Positions 1 to 9,278 of a stretch of DNA of 64,000 nt are shown here, piece by piece. Both the position numbers and the translations under genes were made by a program. Source of the stretch: Halogranum gelatinilyticum (GTDB lineage Archaea > Halobacteriota > Halobacteria > Halobacteriales > Haloferacaceae); NCBI RefSeq assembly GCF_900103715.1, contig NZ_FNHL01000001.1, forward strand, positions 725,295-789,294, given 5' to 3'. How positions within the stretch are numbered: the stretch's first letter is position 1; every line of letters begins with the position of its first letter. The notes under the pieces were generated by a model that saw only the letters and a program-made list of their open reading frames with translations, had not been told where the DNA came from and made no database searches.

Positions 1-284
1 AGGACCTCGACGGAGTCGGGCGTGACTTCGACGCCCGTCGGTGCGCGGGGCTCCTCCTCGACGGCACCCTCGACGACCACGACGCTCTCGCGGTGGACGC
101 CGAGGCCCGTCTCGACGAGCTCCTCGTCCATCTCGTCCTTCTCGAATTTGACCTGAATCTTCCCGGACTTGTCCCGGAGGATCAGAAAGGCGATGCCGCC
201 GAGGTCACGAATCTCGTGGACCCAGCCTGCGACCTTGACGTGGTCGCCGGGTTCGGCGTCTGCCGTGTAGGTTCGGCCTTGCAT
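1..284 (-). CDS. aspS: Aspartate-tRNA ligase, N-terminal part (runs off window)
   Basis: Only the first 94 codons are inside the window. The protein begins [16 protein letters not shown] and continues with the OB-fold anticodon-binding domain of archaeal AspRS (segment [11 protein letters not shown], then FLILRD). It charges tRNA-Asp. In haloarchaea, Asn-tRNA is made by amidating Asp-tRNA-Asn, so this family works together with GatCAB, whose B subunit is also in this window. The ATG at 282-284 has a TATA-like GATTTTAAG about 27 nt upstream on the minus strand, which suggests a leaderless transcript. The catalytic domain lies outside the window. Confidence 0.93.
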   Translation of the reverse strand, partial: MQGRTYTADAEPGDHVKVAGWVHEIRDLGGIAFLILRDKSGKIQVKFEKDEMDEELVETGLGVHRESVVVVEGAVEEEPRAPTGVEVTPDSVEV

Positions 285-461
285 ACCGCTTCGTTTCCAG
301 TCCGGCGTCTTAAAATCGGCCGTTTCGACCGGCACAGTGGGTCTCGTTGCCACACGCTCTCGATAGCTGTCGGCACGATTCGGGGGGCCATCCCGGTAGG
401 AGAAAGAGCGGCGACTGCAAACGCGCGAGTCGGCGATGAACGCCCCGCTTCCGTCCCAGTC

Positions 462-1202
462 TCAGGCCGTCCGCGCGCCAGCCTCTGCGTCGCGGTCGGC
501 TTTCGCGTCCTTCGCACCCTCGACAGTCTCGCGGACCGCGTCGACGCCCTCGTCGTGCAGGAGGTTGCCGACGACGACGGCGTCCGAGTGCGTCGCCATC
601 CCGTACGCCGAGTCGTAGTCGTGGATGCCGCCGCCGTAGAACAGCGTCGCCTCGTCGAGCGCGTCGTGCGCGGCGGCGACCTTCTCCGTGTCGCCGTAGG
701 TGCCCGAGTATTCGACGTAGACGATCTTCTGGCCGAACATCTTCTCCGCCACGCGGGCGAAGGAGGCGACGTCCTCGGCCGTCTGGTCGGTGTCGGCCTC
801 GGTGTACTCCGCGACGGAGGAGTCGGGGTTGAGCACGATGTACGCCTCGGTGTGGGTGCGCTCCCAGTCGAGACCGTCCTCGATACGGACCCACTCCTTG
901 TGCGCGCCGGTGACCCAGAAGGAGTCCTTGGCGTTGAACACGGTCGGGATGAGGTAGCCGTCGAGCGCGTCGTCGTCGATGACGACGCCGGGGTTCGACG
1001 GCTCCTGATAGACGGGCACGTCGTGCTTCGCACACGCGTCGATGACGCGTTCCATCTTCTCCTCGGTCATGTCGAGCGTGCCGCCGATTTCGAGCGCGTC
1101 GGTGCCGGTCGCACAGACGTCCTCGAACGTCTCACCCTCGACGAGGTCTTTGTCCGGGTCGATCTTCGTGATATGGTCCCAGTCTGTCCACGGCGCGGTC
1201 AT
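462..1202 (-). CDS. Geranylgeranylglyceryl phosphate synthase family protein
   Basis: The 246-aa protein belongs to the GGGP/heptaprenylglyceryl phosphate synthase (PcrB) TIM-barrel family. This family makes the first ether bond of archaeal membrane lipids from sn-glycerol-1-phosphate and a polyprenyl diphosphate. The phosphate-binding C-terminal part [10 protein letters not shown] followed by VVVGNLLHD is clear, and YVEYSGTYG carries the conserved Tyr-rich strand. An upstream in-frame Met exists, but the ATG at 1200-1202 ([10 protein letters not shown]) matches the family start and follows T-rich sequence at promoter distance. It lies 61 nt downstream of topA on the same strand, so a shared transcript is possible. 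Confidence 0.9.
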   Translation of the reverse strand: MTAPWTDWDHITKIDPDKDLVEGETFEDVCATGTDALEIGGTLDMTEEKMERVIDACAKHDVPVYQEPSNPGVVIDDDALDGYLIPTVFNAKDSFWVTGAHKEWVRIEDGLDWERTHTEAYIVLNPDSSVAEYTEADTDQTAEDVASFARVAEKMFGQKIVYVEYSGTYGDTEKVAAAHDALDEATLFYGGGIHDYDSAYGMATHSDAVVVGNLLHDEGVDAVRETVEGAKDAKADRDAEAGARTA

Positions 1203-1263
1203 TGGACGATATACTGCGTCTATGGGTGAAAAAGGGTACGAAAGTGGAGTTCGGGTGCTCGGA

Positions 1264-3771
1264 CTAGTCTGCGGAGGCCTGCCACTTCCGCACCGTATCC
1301 GCACCGACCCCGCTCACCTTCGCCGCGATGTCGTCGGGGTCCGAGTCCTTCAGTCCGGGCACGTCCTCGATGCCGGCTTCCTTCAGTTTCTCAGCGGTCT
1401 TCTCGCCGATGCCCTGAATCGACTCCAGTTCCGAGCCGCCAGCCTGCCGGGCCTGATACTCGCGGTAGTTGCAGATCGGGCAGCCAAGCTCCCAGGGTTC
1501 GTCGTCGTCGTCGCCGCTCGTGACGACCAGATGCGGCAGGCCGTGTTCCTCGCACTCCTCGTCTGTGACCTCGATCTCCCCGCGCCGCGGCAGCGGCAGC
1601 GAGTAGTCACAGTCGGGATAGCGCGTACAGCCGACGAGTCGCGAGCCGGAACGGAGCTGTTTGATGGCCAACTCGCCGCCGTGCTCCTCGCCACAGTCCG
1701 GGCAGGCACCGATGACTTCGTCCTCCTGTTCGTCGGCCTCGTCGGCCTTGCACTGCGGGCAGCCGTGGGTGAAGGTCTTGCGCCCGGCGAGCATCTTGAC
1801 CTCGTGGAGTTCGTGCTCCTCGCACTCCTCGTCGAGGATGAGCGGCTTGCCCGTCGACGGTAGCGGCAGGGTGTAGGTGCAGTCGGGGTAGCCGTCGCAG
1901 CCGACGAAGTACGAGCCGTGGCGGGATTTCCGAATCAGGAGGTCCTCGCCGCAGTCGGGACACGGGCCGAGGGTCTTGTCCGCCTTCAGCGACTTCTTGA
2001 GCTGCGACCCCAGCTCGTCGGAGTGCTCCATCAGCCCCTCGAAGACCTGTTCGAGCATCTCGCGGGACTCGTTGGTCACGTCCTCGTAGTTCGCCGTCCC
2101 GTCGGCGATAGCGAGCATATCCTCCTCCAATTGGGCAGTCATCTCCTCGCTCACGATGAGGTCCGCGAAGTCCTCACCAGCCGTGACGACCGCCCGCGCG
2201 AGCCGCGTCGGCTTCGGCGGGTCCGACTCGATGTAGCCGCGGTCGTAGAGCTTCTGGATGACGTCGTGGCGCGTCGCCTTCGTCCCGATGCCCATCTGCT
2301 CCATCGTCTCGATGAGCCGCGACTGGCCGTAGCGGCGCGGCGGCTGGGTCTGCTTGGCCTCGATGCTCGTATCCGTCACCGCCAGTTCCTCGCCCTCTTC
2401 GACGTCCGGCACGAAGCTCTCGGAACTGCTGAAGTAGGGGTAGACCGCGTGGTAGCCCTCCTTGACGAGCCGCTTGCCATTGGCCTTCAGCGAGAGGCCC
2501 GCCACGTCGGCGACGACGCGCAGATGTTCCCACTTCGCGGCCTCGGCGACGGTCGCGAAGAACCGCCGGACGACGAGTTCGTAGACCTCGTACTCGTCTT
2601 CCGAGAGGTCCGACGCCGACGGCAGCTCGCCGGTCGGATGAATCGGGGGGTGGTCCGTCGTCTCCTTCTCGCCCGCGGTCGGCTCGATGTCCTCCTGTTC
2701 GAGCAGCGACTCGGCGTCGTCACCGAAGTCGCGCGTCCCGGTGAACGAATCGAGCAGTTCCCGCGGGTCGAGATCCTCGGGGTAGTGGGTGTTGTCCGTC
2801 CGCGGGTAGGTGATGTAGCCAGCGGTGTAGAGGTCCTCGGCGATGCTCATCGCGCGCTGGGCGGAGTAGCCGATGGACCCCGCCGCGCGGATGAACTGCG
2901 TGGTGTTGAACGGCGCGGGGGGCGTGTCGGTCCGGGTCCGGCGGTTGACGGAGGTGACCGTCGCCGTCGACTTCGTCTGGAGCGTCTCGAAGGCCTCCAT
3001 CGCGGACGCCTCGTCCCAGACGCGCTCGGCCTCGTTGTCGTCCTCGTCGAGGTAGAAAAACCGCGCCTCGAAGGATTCGTCGTCCTTCTCCAAGTCGGCA
3101 AAGAGTTCCCAGTAGTCCTCGGGGTCGAAGGCGTCGATCTCGCGCTCGCGGTCGACGATGAGCTTCAGGGTCGGTCCCTGCACCCGGCCGACCGAGATGA
3201 AGTCGTTGCCGAGTTGGCGCGCCGACAGCGAGAGGAAGCGTGTCAGTGCCGCCCCCCAGACGAGGTCGATGACCTGTCGGGCCTCGCCCGCAGCCGCGAG
3301 GTCGAAGTCGAGGTCGTCGCGGTTCTCGAACGCCTCGGTCACCTCGCGCTTCGTGATGGAGGAGAAGCGCACGCGGTCGACGTTGACGTCCTCGTTGACC
3401 TCGCGGACGAGCTCGTAGGCTTCCTTGCCGATCAACTCGCCCTCGCGGTCGTAGTCGGTTGCGATGACGACGTTGCCTGCTTTGCGGGCGAGCCGTCGGA
3501 GGGCCGCGACGATGTTCTCCTGGGTGGGGTGTTTGTCGATGGGTGCGTCGATGAGTTCGACCGGTTCGACGTCCCGCCAGTCGTTGTACTCCGGGGGGAA
3601 GTCGACGCCGACGACGTGTCCGGAGAGACCGATACAGCGCTTGCCGCCCCACTTGTAGACGTTGACGCCGTTCATCCGCTCGGCCTCCGCGGACTCGCCG
3701 CTGAGGATCGCGGCGATGCGCCTCGCCGCGTTGTCTTTCTCCGTGATTATCAGTTCAGGGCCACGACTCAT
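1264..3771 (-). CDS. topA: DNA topoisomerase I (type IA)
   Basis: 835 aa. The TOPRIM domain at the N-terminus carries the acidic metal site TDYDREGE (about residues 105-112). The catalytic tyrosine is Tyr322 in GYITYPRTD. The C-terminal third has repeated Cys4 zinc fingers (CPDCGEDLL, then GCDGYPDC, and two further sets). It ends with a helix-hairpin-helix segment, [17 protein letters not shown]. It relaxes negative supercoils by nicking one strand through a 5'-phosphotyrosine bond. The ATG at 3769-3771 has an AT-rich promoter element (AAAGATTTAG on the minus strand) at leaderless distance. Its length is usual for haloarchaeal TopA. Confidence 0.97.
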   Translation of the reverse strand: MSRGPELIITEKDNAARRIAAILSGESAEAERMNGVNVYKWGGKRCIGLSGHVVGVDFPPEYNDWRDVEPVELIDAPIDKHPTQENIVAALRRLARKAGNVVIATDYDREGELIGKEAYELVREVNEDVNVDRVRFSSITKREVTEAFENRDDLDFDLAAAGEARQVIDLVWGAALTRFLSLSARQLGNDFISVGRVQGPTLKLIVDREREIDAFDPEDYWELFADLEKDDESFEARFFYLDEDDNEAERVWDEASAMEAFETLQTKSTATVTSVNRRTRTDTPPAPFNTTQFIRAAGSIGYSAQRAMSIAEDLYTAGYITYPRTDNTHYPEDLDPRELLDSFTGTRDFGDDAESLLEQEDIEPTAGEKETTDHPPIHPTGELPSASDLSEDEYEVYELVVRRFFATVAEAAKWEHLRVVADVAGLSLKANGKRLVKEGYHAVYPYFSSSESFVPDVEEGEELAVTDTSIEAKQTQPPRRYGQSRLIETMEQMGIGTKATRHDVIQKLYDRGYIESDPPKPTRLARAVVTAGEDFADLIVSEEMTAQLEEDMLAIADGTANYEDVTNESREMLEQVFEGLMEHSDELGSQLKKSLKADKTLGPCPDCGEDLLIRKSRHGSYFVGCDGYPDCTYTLPLPSTGKPLILDEECEEHELHEVKMLAGRKTFTHGCPQCKADEADEQEDEVIGACPDCGEEHGGELAIKQLRSGSRLVGCTRYPDCDYSLPLPRRGEIEVTDEECEEHGLPHLVVTSGDDDDEPWELGCPICNYREYQARQAGGSELESIQGIGEKTAEKLKEAGIEDVPGLKDSDPDDIAAKVSGVGADTVRKWQASAD

Positions 3772-3873
3772 TGGGCAGCGATAGGCGCAGGGATGGCCTA
3801 AATCTTTCGTGCCGCAACCGAGAAAACCGCACGACAGCGGCGACCCAAGGCGCGCAGGTGAGCGCGTGGCGGG

Positions 3874-3888
3874 CGCGCATAATGCGCG
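3874..3888. repeat. 15-bp palindrome between topA and MATE gene
   Basis: CGCGCAT-A-ATGCGCG is a perfect inverted repeat with 7-bp arms in the 227-nt divergent region between topA and the MATE exporter. It lies about 95 bp upstream of the T-rich promoter element of the exporter. It could be a regulator site for either gene. No other evidence supports that. Confidence 0.35.
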
Positions 3889-3998
3889 TACACGCGAGAG
3901 ATGTGTCAGCCTCGCCTAACCGGGCTGCCCGTCCTCCGTCTTCCCACGTGAGCCCACAACACGCGGGGTTTTTGCACCCCTCTCCCCTCCTCACGGCC

Positions 3999-5450
3999 GT
4001 GCCGCAGCGAACCGACACTCGCGTCGACATGACGACGGGTGCCATCTCCCCGAAACTCCTCTCGCTCTCCTGGCCGCTGGTCGCGGGCAACCTCCTCCAG
4101 ACGTTCTACAATCTGGCCGATATGTACTGGGTCGGCCGCGTCAGTGCCGAGGCCGTCGCCGCCGTCTCCCTGATGTTTCCGACCGCGTGGCTCTTCGTCT
4201 CTATCGCGATGGGACTCACGGCCGCCTCCGTCGCACTCGTCTCCCAGCACGTCGGCGCGGGCGAGGACCGCGCGGCCGACACCGTCGTCGCCCAGACCGC
4301 CCTCCTGACGGTCGTCGTCGGCGTCGTCCTCTCGTCTATCGGCTACCTCTTTCGGCGTCCCTTACTCGACCTCATCGGCGCGCAGGGACTGGTCTACACC
4401 GAGGCGTTGGCCTACATCGAGGTGCTGTTCGTCTCGATTCCGTTCACGTTCCTCTTCTTCGTCTTCCGGGCGGTCCTGCGCGGCGCGGGCGACACCCGGA
4501 CGGCGATGTGGCTCGTCGTCTTCTCGGCTGGCTTGAACGTCGTCCTCGACCCGCTTCTCATCCTCGGCTACGGTCCCATCGTGGGCATGGGAACCCGCGG
4601 GGCGGCCATCGCGACGCTCATCGCCCGGGTCTTCGCGGCCGTCGTCGGCGTCTACATCCTGCTCCGCGGCGACTGGGGGGTCCAGCTCCACCCCGAGGAC
4701 CTCCGCCCCGACTGGCCGGTCTTGAAGAAACTCGTCGGCATCGGCTATCCGGCCACTCTCGACGGCGCGGCCCGCAGTTTCGCGGCCGTCGCCATGGCCG
4801 CGCTCGTCGCCCGGTTCGGCCCCATCCCGACCGCGGCCTACGGCGTCGGCGTCCGCCTCATGTCCGTCTCGTGGACCGTTTCTGGGGCTGTTGGCCAGGC
4901 GACGGCGACGGGCGTCGGCCAGAACCTCGGCGCGAAGACGCCCGACCGCGCCGCGGAGGTGACGTGGAAGGCCACGGTCGGCACCCTGGTCCTCCTCTTC
5001 GCCGTTGGCGGCCTGCTCTACGCCTTCCCCGAACCCGCGATACGCTTCTTCATCGCCGACCCCGCCGTCGTCGCCGAGGGCACCGACTTCCTCCGCATTA
5101 TCGGCCCGTTCCTCGCGTTCTTCGGCGGGCTGATGGTGATTCAGGGCGGCTTCCGCGGCGCGGGCGACACCCGCGTCGCGATGGTGCTCTCGCTCGTCTC
5201 ACGGTGGGTCATGCGGATTCCCGTCGCGCTCTTCTTGGCCTACCAGTGGGTGTGGACCGTCCCCCTGCTCGGCGTCACCGTCGCCGGACTCGGCTGGGGA
5301 CCGACCGGCATCTGGTGGGCGTGGTCGATCGGCAGCCTCGCCTCGTTCGTTCTCGGAGCCGCGTGGTTCAGCCTCGGCCGGTGGCAGAAGGGCGTGTTGG
5401 ACGGTGAGAGCGACGATACACGCAAGCAGCCGTCAGCGGGCGACGACTGA
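3999..5450 (+). CDS. MATE family efflux transporter
   Basis: 483 aa with twelve hydrophobic segments and the two-fold MatE repeat. The repeats begin at SLSWPLVAGNLLQTFYNLADMYWVG and at the KLVGIGYPATLDG segment, and each half contains a FRGAGDTR-type loop (FRAVLRGAGDTRT and FRGAGDTRVA). MATE proteins export drugs or metabolites using Na+ or H+ gradients. The substrate cannot be read from sequence. I prefer the GTG at 3999 because a T-rich element (GGTTTTTGC, 3968-3976) sits 27 nt upstream and the extra residues align with the usual VDxT lead-in. The ATG at 4029 is the alternative. A second MATE gene lies at 15.5 kb. Confidence 0.9.
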   Translation: MPQRTDTRVDMTTGAISPKLLSLSWPLVAGNLLQTFYNLADMYWVGRVSAEAVAAVSLMFPTAWLFVSIAMGLTAASVALVSQHVGAGEDRAADTVVAQTALLTVVVGVVLSSIGYLFRRPLLDLIGAQGLVYTEALAYIEVLFVSIPFTFLFFVFRAVLRGAGDTRTAMWLVVFSAGLNVVLDPLLILGYGPIVGMGTRGAAIATLIARVFAAVVGVYILLRGDWGVQLHPEDLRPDWPVLKKLVGIGYPATLDGAARSFAAVAMAALVARFGPIPTAAYGVGVRLMSVSWTVSGAVGQATATGVGQNLGAKTPDRAAEVTWKATVGTLVLLFAVGGLLYAFPEPAIRFFIADPAVVAEGTDFLRIIGPFLAFFGGLMVIQGGFRGAGDTRVAMVLSLVSRWVMRIPVALFLAYQWVWTVPLLGVTVAGLGWGPTGIWWAWSIGSLASFVLGAAWFSLGRWQKGVLDGESDDTRKQPSAGDD

Positions 5451-5528
5451 CGAGCGGACCCAGCCTGCCCGGCGACCGCGGTCGACGAGGGCGACACGCT
5501 CTTGACTCGACCGTCTGTCACTCACCAC

Positions 5529-6224
5529 ATGACCCGCTCGTGGCCGCAGCGTGCCCTCCTCGTGCTCGGACTCCTCCTCGTTACAGTCCCGCTCTACGCC
5601 CCCGCGCTCGACGTGACCGGCACCGACTACCACTACGAAGCGACCGAGATAACGGCCGAGGACAACGAACTCACCTTCGTCGACGACCGGCCACGACGAC
5701 TCTACTACGGTCTCTCCGGCTTCGACTGCTACGGCACGCCGGCCGACCGCTCTTGTGCGTTGGAGGCTGCGACGCTCGACGGCCCCGTCGTCGCTCCCCA
5801 TCCGACGATTACGGAAGCGACCGGCGCGGACTTCCTCGACACCGACGAGCCGTATCTCGCCTACGGCGACGGCCGCGTCTACGACTACACGGCCGAGTGG
5901 AACGGGTCGGAGCGCGCGTTCGTGCTCGGCGTCGAGCGAGTGAACGCCGTGGAGGCACTGGACCAGGTGGCGACGCCCGCCCGACACGCTCCCACACCAG
6001 CGTTGAACGCGGTACGGACGGGGACCGCGACTACTGACGGCCCGCTGTGGGGTGACGACTCCCGAGAAGCCCACATCGTCGAGTACGAGGGCGACTACTA
6101 CGTCGTCTCCGTGCAGTTCTACTCGCCGTCTCTCTCCGAGAACCCGCTTCTCGAACGCCTGTTAGAAGGTATCTCGGTCGCGTTCGGACTCGCCGTCCTC
6201 GCGCGAGTCCGGTCGGAGCAGTAG
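5529..6224 (+). CDS. Two-TM membrane protein of unknown function
   Basis: 231 aa if the ATG at 5529 (MTRSWPQR) is used; an in-frame ATG 27 nt upstream is possible. One hydrophobic segment at the N-terminus (LLVLGLLLVTVPLYAPAL) and one near the C-terminus (ISVAFGLAVLARV) flank a soluble region. That region is rich in Asp, Glu and Tyr and lies probably outside the membrane. Two Cys residues (FDCYG and RSCAL) could form a disulfide. I recognise no catalytic motif and do not assign a function. It lies between the MATE exporter and convergent gatB. Confidence 0.7.
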   Translation: MTRSWPQRALLVLGLLLVTVPLYAPALDVTGTDYHYEATEITAEDNELTFVDDRPRRLYYGLSGFDCYGTPADRSCALEAATLDGPVVAPHPTITEATGADFLDTDEPYLAYGDGRVYDYTAEWNGSERAFVLGVERVNAVEALDQVATPARHAPTPALNAVRTGTATTDGPLWGDDSREAHIVEYEGDYYVVSVQFYSPSLSENPLLERLLEGISVAFGLAVLARVRSEQ

Positions 6225-6261
6225 CGAAGGAAGCGCGTCGTCGGCTCGTGCGGTACTCGTG

Positions 6262-7752
6262 TTAGTCGTCCAGTCGCTCGCGGAGCAACTGGTTCACGGT
6301 ACCGGGGTCGGCACTCCCCTTGGACTTCTGCATGACCTGTCCGACGAGGAAGTTGAGCGCGCCGCCCTCGCCCGAGTGGTAGTCGTCGACGGCGTCGGGG
6401 TTCTCCTCGATGGCTTCGTCGACGAAGCCGCCGATCGCGTCGTCGTCGGCCTTGCCGAGGCCCTCCTCGTCGATGACGGTCTCGGGGTCGACGCCGTCGT
6501 CGAGCATCCGCCGGAGGACGATCTCCTCCGCGTTCTTCGTCGTGATCTCGTCGTCGGCGACGAGCGCGACGAGCCGCTTGAACTCGTCGAGGCGGTCGGA
6601 GACGTCCGTGATCTCCATGTCGCGGTAGTTCAGTTCGCCGAGGAGGTTGTCGGCGACCCAGGTCGCGGCGAGGTCCGGGTCGTACTCCTCGGCGACGTCC
6701 TCGTAGAAGTCCGCGACCTCCTTCGTCGAGGTGAGCTTCGAAGCGGACTCCTCGTCCAGCCCGTACTCCTCGCTGAAGCGGTCGCGACGGGCGTCGGGTA
6801 GCTCCGGAATCGGAATCTTCTGCTTCCAGTCCGAAACTTGGAGCGCGGGCAGGTCAGCCTCGCGGAAGTACCGGTAGTCCTTCTCTTCCTCTTTCGAGCG
6901 CATCGAGACCGTAATCCCGCGAGACTCGTCCCAGTGCCGGGTCTCCTGCTCGATGGCGCGGCCACGCTGGATGGCGTTCTTCTGGCGGGTGACCTCGTAG
7001 GCCAGTGCCTTTTCGGCCCCTTTGTGGCTGGAGATGTTCTTGACCTCCGTGCGGTTGGCCTCCTCCAGTGTCTCGACGGCGATGGAGCCGTCGTCACTCA
7101 CTTCGTCGGACGGGACCATCGAGATGTTGGCGTCGATGCGGAGCGAGCCGTCGCGCGTGGAGTCGAAGACGCCGAGATAGTCGAGCACCTCTTCGAGTTT
7201 CGCGAGGAAGTTGCGCACTTCCTTCGGGCTGCGGAAGTCCGGCTCGGTGACGATCTCCATCAGCGGCGTCCCCGCGCGGTTGTAATTGACGAGCGTGTAG
7301 TCGGCGGTGTCGATGCTGCCGCCCTTGTGCTGGAGGCTGCCGGGGTCCTCTTCGAGGTGGGCCCGTCGGATGTTGATGACGCGGCGTCGGTCCTGGATGT
7401 CGACCGCCAGATGGCCGTCCTGACAGATCGGGGCGTCGTACTGGGTGATCTGGAAGTTCTTGGGCAGGTCGGGGTAGTAGTAGTTCTTCCGGTGGAAGGT
7501 GGTCTCCTCGGGGATGTCGGCGTTGAGGGCCTTGCCGATCTTGACGGCCGCCTCCACCGCGCCCTCGTTGAGGACGGGCAGCGCGCCGGGCAGGCCGAGA
7601 CAGACGGGGCAGGTCCGCGTGTTCGGCTCCTCGTCGTCGACCGCTGTCGTGGAACATCCACAGAAGATCTTCGTGTCCGTCTCCAGCTGGACGTGGACTT
7701 CCAGCCCGATAACGGAGGCGAGTTCTCGCTGTTCGAGCGCCTGAGCAGTCAT
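6262..7752 (-). CDS. gatB: Asp-tRNA(Asn)/Glu-tRNA(Gln) amidotransferase subunit B
   Basis: 496 aa, the usual GatB length. The N-terminal cradle domain opens with IGLEVHVQLETDTKIFCGC and the CPVCLGLPGALPVLN signature, with Cys residues placed for zinc. The C-terminal YqeY-like tail domain spans roughly residues 350-496. GatB activates the misacylated Asp-tRNA-Asn with ATP, and GatA delivers ammonia. In haloarchaea GatCAB serves Asn-tRNA, while Gln-tRNA uses GatDE. gatA and gatC are not in the window. The start ATG has a CTTTAGCC element about 27 nt upstream on the minus strand. Confidence 0.97.
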   Translation of the reverse strand: MTAQALEQRELASVIGLEVHVQLETDTKIFCGCSTTAVDDEEPNTRTCPVCLGLPGALPVLNEGAVEAAVKIGKALNADIPEETTFHRKNYYYPDLPKNFQITQYDAPICQDGHLAVDIQDRRRVINIRRAHLEEDPGSLQHKGGSIDTADYTLVNYNRAGTPLMEIVTEPDFRSPKEVRNFLAKLEEVLDYLGVFDSTRDGSLRIDANISMVPSDEVSDDGSIAVETLEEANRTEVKNISSHKGAEKALAYEVTRQKNAIQRGRAIEQETRHWDESRGITVSMRSKEEEKDYRYFREADLPALQVSDWKQKIPIPELPDARRDRFSEEYGLDEESASKLTSTKEVADFYEDVAEEYDPDLAATWVADNLLGELNYRDMEITDVSDRLDEFKRLVALVADDEITTKNAEEIVLRRMLDDGVDPETVIDEEGLGKADDDAIGGFVDEAIEENPDAVDDYHSGEGGALNFLVGQVMQKSKGSADPGTVNQLLRERLDD

Positions 7753-7887
7753 TATCCGGGATTTGCGTGCGGGTGGCTAAAGGCTAACGGGACCGCGATT
7801 GCGGCCACGCTCCGGCCGGGGTCCGTGGGCGGCGGGCCGTGGGGCTGGCGACCACACCGTTTTCCCCTCGTCGGCCGATACGTCTGT

Positions 7888-8175
7888 ATGGCTCCCGTCC
7901 GCCGACTCGTCCTCGACCTGTTGAAACCCCACGACCCGGACATCGTCCGTATCACTCGCCACGTCGCCGACTGCGACGGGGTGAGTGGCGTGAACGCCGC
8001 TCTCGTCGAAACCGACCGCGACGTCCAGACGCTGAAGCTCACGGTCGTCGGCGACGACGTCCCCGAACGCGTCGTCTACGAGACCATCGAGGAACTCGGT
8101 GCGAGCGTCCACTCGGTCGACGAGGTGGTCTGTGGCGAGGTGCTCGTCGAGCAGACCGCGACCCCACAGGACTGA
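7888..8175 (+). CDS. DUF211 family protein (ACT-like fold)
   Basis: 95 aa. The sequence RRLVLDLLKPHDPDIVRITRHVADCDGV is characteristic of the archaeal DUF211 family of small ferredoxin-like/ACT-like proteins of uncertain function. The pattern of two beta-alpha-beta units is plain: LKLTVVGDDV, then VVYETIEELGASVHSVDEV. Its TGA overlaps the ATG of the downstream VIT-like gene (TGATG at 8173-8177). The two are therefore translationally coupled and probably act together. A ligand-sensing or regulatory role for the membrane partner is inference only. Confidence 0.85.
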   Translation: MAPVRRLVLDLLKPHDPDIVRITRHVADCDGVSGVNAALVETDRDVQTLKLTVVGDDVPERVVYETIEELGASVHSVDEVVCGEVLVEQTATPQD

Positions 8176-8780
8176 TGGTTCGGTCGCTTCCGACCGCCGT
8201 CCGCGAGCGACTCGCGGGGCTGCGACAGCTCCTCCGCGACGAGGAGGTCCGCTCGATCTCCCGGCGGTATTTCATCTCCAACGGCTTCGACGGGACGCTG
8301 ACGAGTATCGGCGTCGGCGTGGGCTCCTACCTCTCGGGCGTCGCCGACGGCGCGACGGTCTTCGCCGTCGGTCTCGGCGCGGCGGTCGGACTCGGCACCT
8401 CGGGCGTCTGGAGCGTCTGGGAGATCGAACGCGCCGAGACGCAGGCCGACATCCTCCGGCTCGAACGGGCGATGCTGACCGACCTCGACGACACCGCCAT
8501 CCAGCGACAGAAGGCGAACGCGCGACTCGTCCACGCGGTGATGAGCGGCATCGGCCCGATTCTCGGCGTCGTCCTGCCGCTCGTCCCGTTCCTGTTCGAG
8601 GGACGGGGGTTGTCGCTCGCGGGAGCGACGGTCGGGGGTATCCTCATCGGCGTCGCCCTCCTCTTCGCCTTCGGCGCGTATCTGAGTACCATCTCGCGAC
8701 AACGGTGGTACGTCGCCGGGCTACGGATGGGACTCGCGGGCCTCGTCGTCGCGGCGGTCAACTACCTCCTGCCGGGGTGA
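8175..8780 (+). CDS. VIT1/CCC1-like membrane protein
   Basis: 201 aa. RRYFISNGFDGTLTSIGVGVGSYLSGV is the first membrane segment of VIT/CCC1-type Fe/Mn transporters (family pattern NGxxDGxxTxxGxxxG). Further hydrophobic segments follow at GATVFAVGLGAAVGLGTSG, IGPILGVVLPLVPFLF, ATVGGILIGVALLFAFGAYL and GLRMGLAGLVVAAVNYLL. The cytoplasmic loop is short and lacks the many Glu metal ligands of plant VIT1. Metal transport is therefore plausible but not proven. It overlaps the DUF211 gene by one base, so the two form an operon. Confidence 0.8.
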   Translation: MVRSLPTAVRERLAGLRQLLRDEEVRSISRRYFISNGFDGTLTSIGVGVGSYLSGVADGATVFAVGLGAAVGLGTSGVWSVWEIERAETQADILRLERAMLTDLDDTAIQRQKANARLVHAVMSGIGPILGVVLPLVPFLFEGRGLSLAGATVGGILIGVALLFAFGAYLSTISRQRWYVAGLRMGLAGLVVAAVNYLLPG

Positions 8781-8907
8781 TTCACTCGCCGTCGCTGGCT
8801 CGAACAGCCTCCTACCGCCACTGTCGGCTCCGACCCGCGCTTCGCCACGCGGTCCCCTACTTAATGTCTGACGTACCTTTATACGGCCAGAGACAGCCAG
8901 TAGGGCC

Positions 8908-9201
8908 ATGAGCAACAGGGTGGAGGAACTCGAATCCAAAGTGAAGGAGCTACAGGCAGCGGTCAACGGACTGACCGAAGAACTCGTCGAGACGAAAGAG
9001 CGTGTCCGACAGCTCGAAGACGAGGTCGAAGTCGACGTCGCCCCCCGCCGGAGCCGACAGGTCGAAGCCGACGCTGCCGAGGTCGCTGACGCCGCCGAGG
9101 CCGCCGACGCCGCGGACGAGGCCGAAGACGCTAAAACGGACGAGGCGAAGGAAGACGACAACGAGGAGCAGTCCGGCGAAAGCGACATCATCGTCGCGTA
9201 A
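8908..9201 (+). CDS. Small acidic coiled-coil protein upstream of smc
   Basis: 97 aa. The first 45 residues form a strong heptad coiled coil (VEELESKVKELQAAVNGL, then TKERVRQLEDEVEVD). The rest is a low-complexity Ala/Asp/Glu tail ending in DIIVA. This looks like the conserved haloarchaeal small protein (DUF7518-type) often found next to smc. It precedes smc by 77 nt on the same strand and could be co-transcribed with it. A TATA-like CTTTATACG lies about 27 nt upstream of the ATG. Function is unknown; an accessory role in condensin assembly is speculation from context. Confidence 0.8.
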   Translation: MSNRVEELESKVKELQAAVNGLTEELVETKERVRQLEDEVEVDVAPRRSRQVEADAAEVADAAEAADAADEAEDAKTDEAKEDDNEEQSGESDIIVA

Positions 9202-9251
9202 GCTCGCGACTTCTCCATCGCGAGCGGCGGTGGACCCCGTCCATCGAGCCG

Positions 9252-9269
9252 TTCACGTAGGAACGTGAA
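9252..9269 (+). repeat. Inverted repeat just upstream of smc start
   Basis: TTCACGT-AGGA-ACGTGAA, with perfect 7-bp arms and a 4-nt loop, ends 9 nt before the smc ATG. It could be an RNA hairpin at the translation start or a DNA operator. It could also mark the end of the upstream small gene's transcript, although no T-run follows. Confidence 0.5.
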
Positions 9270-9278
9270 GACAACCCA

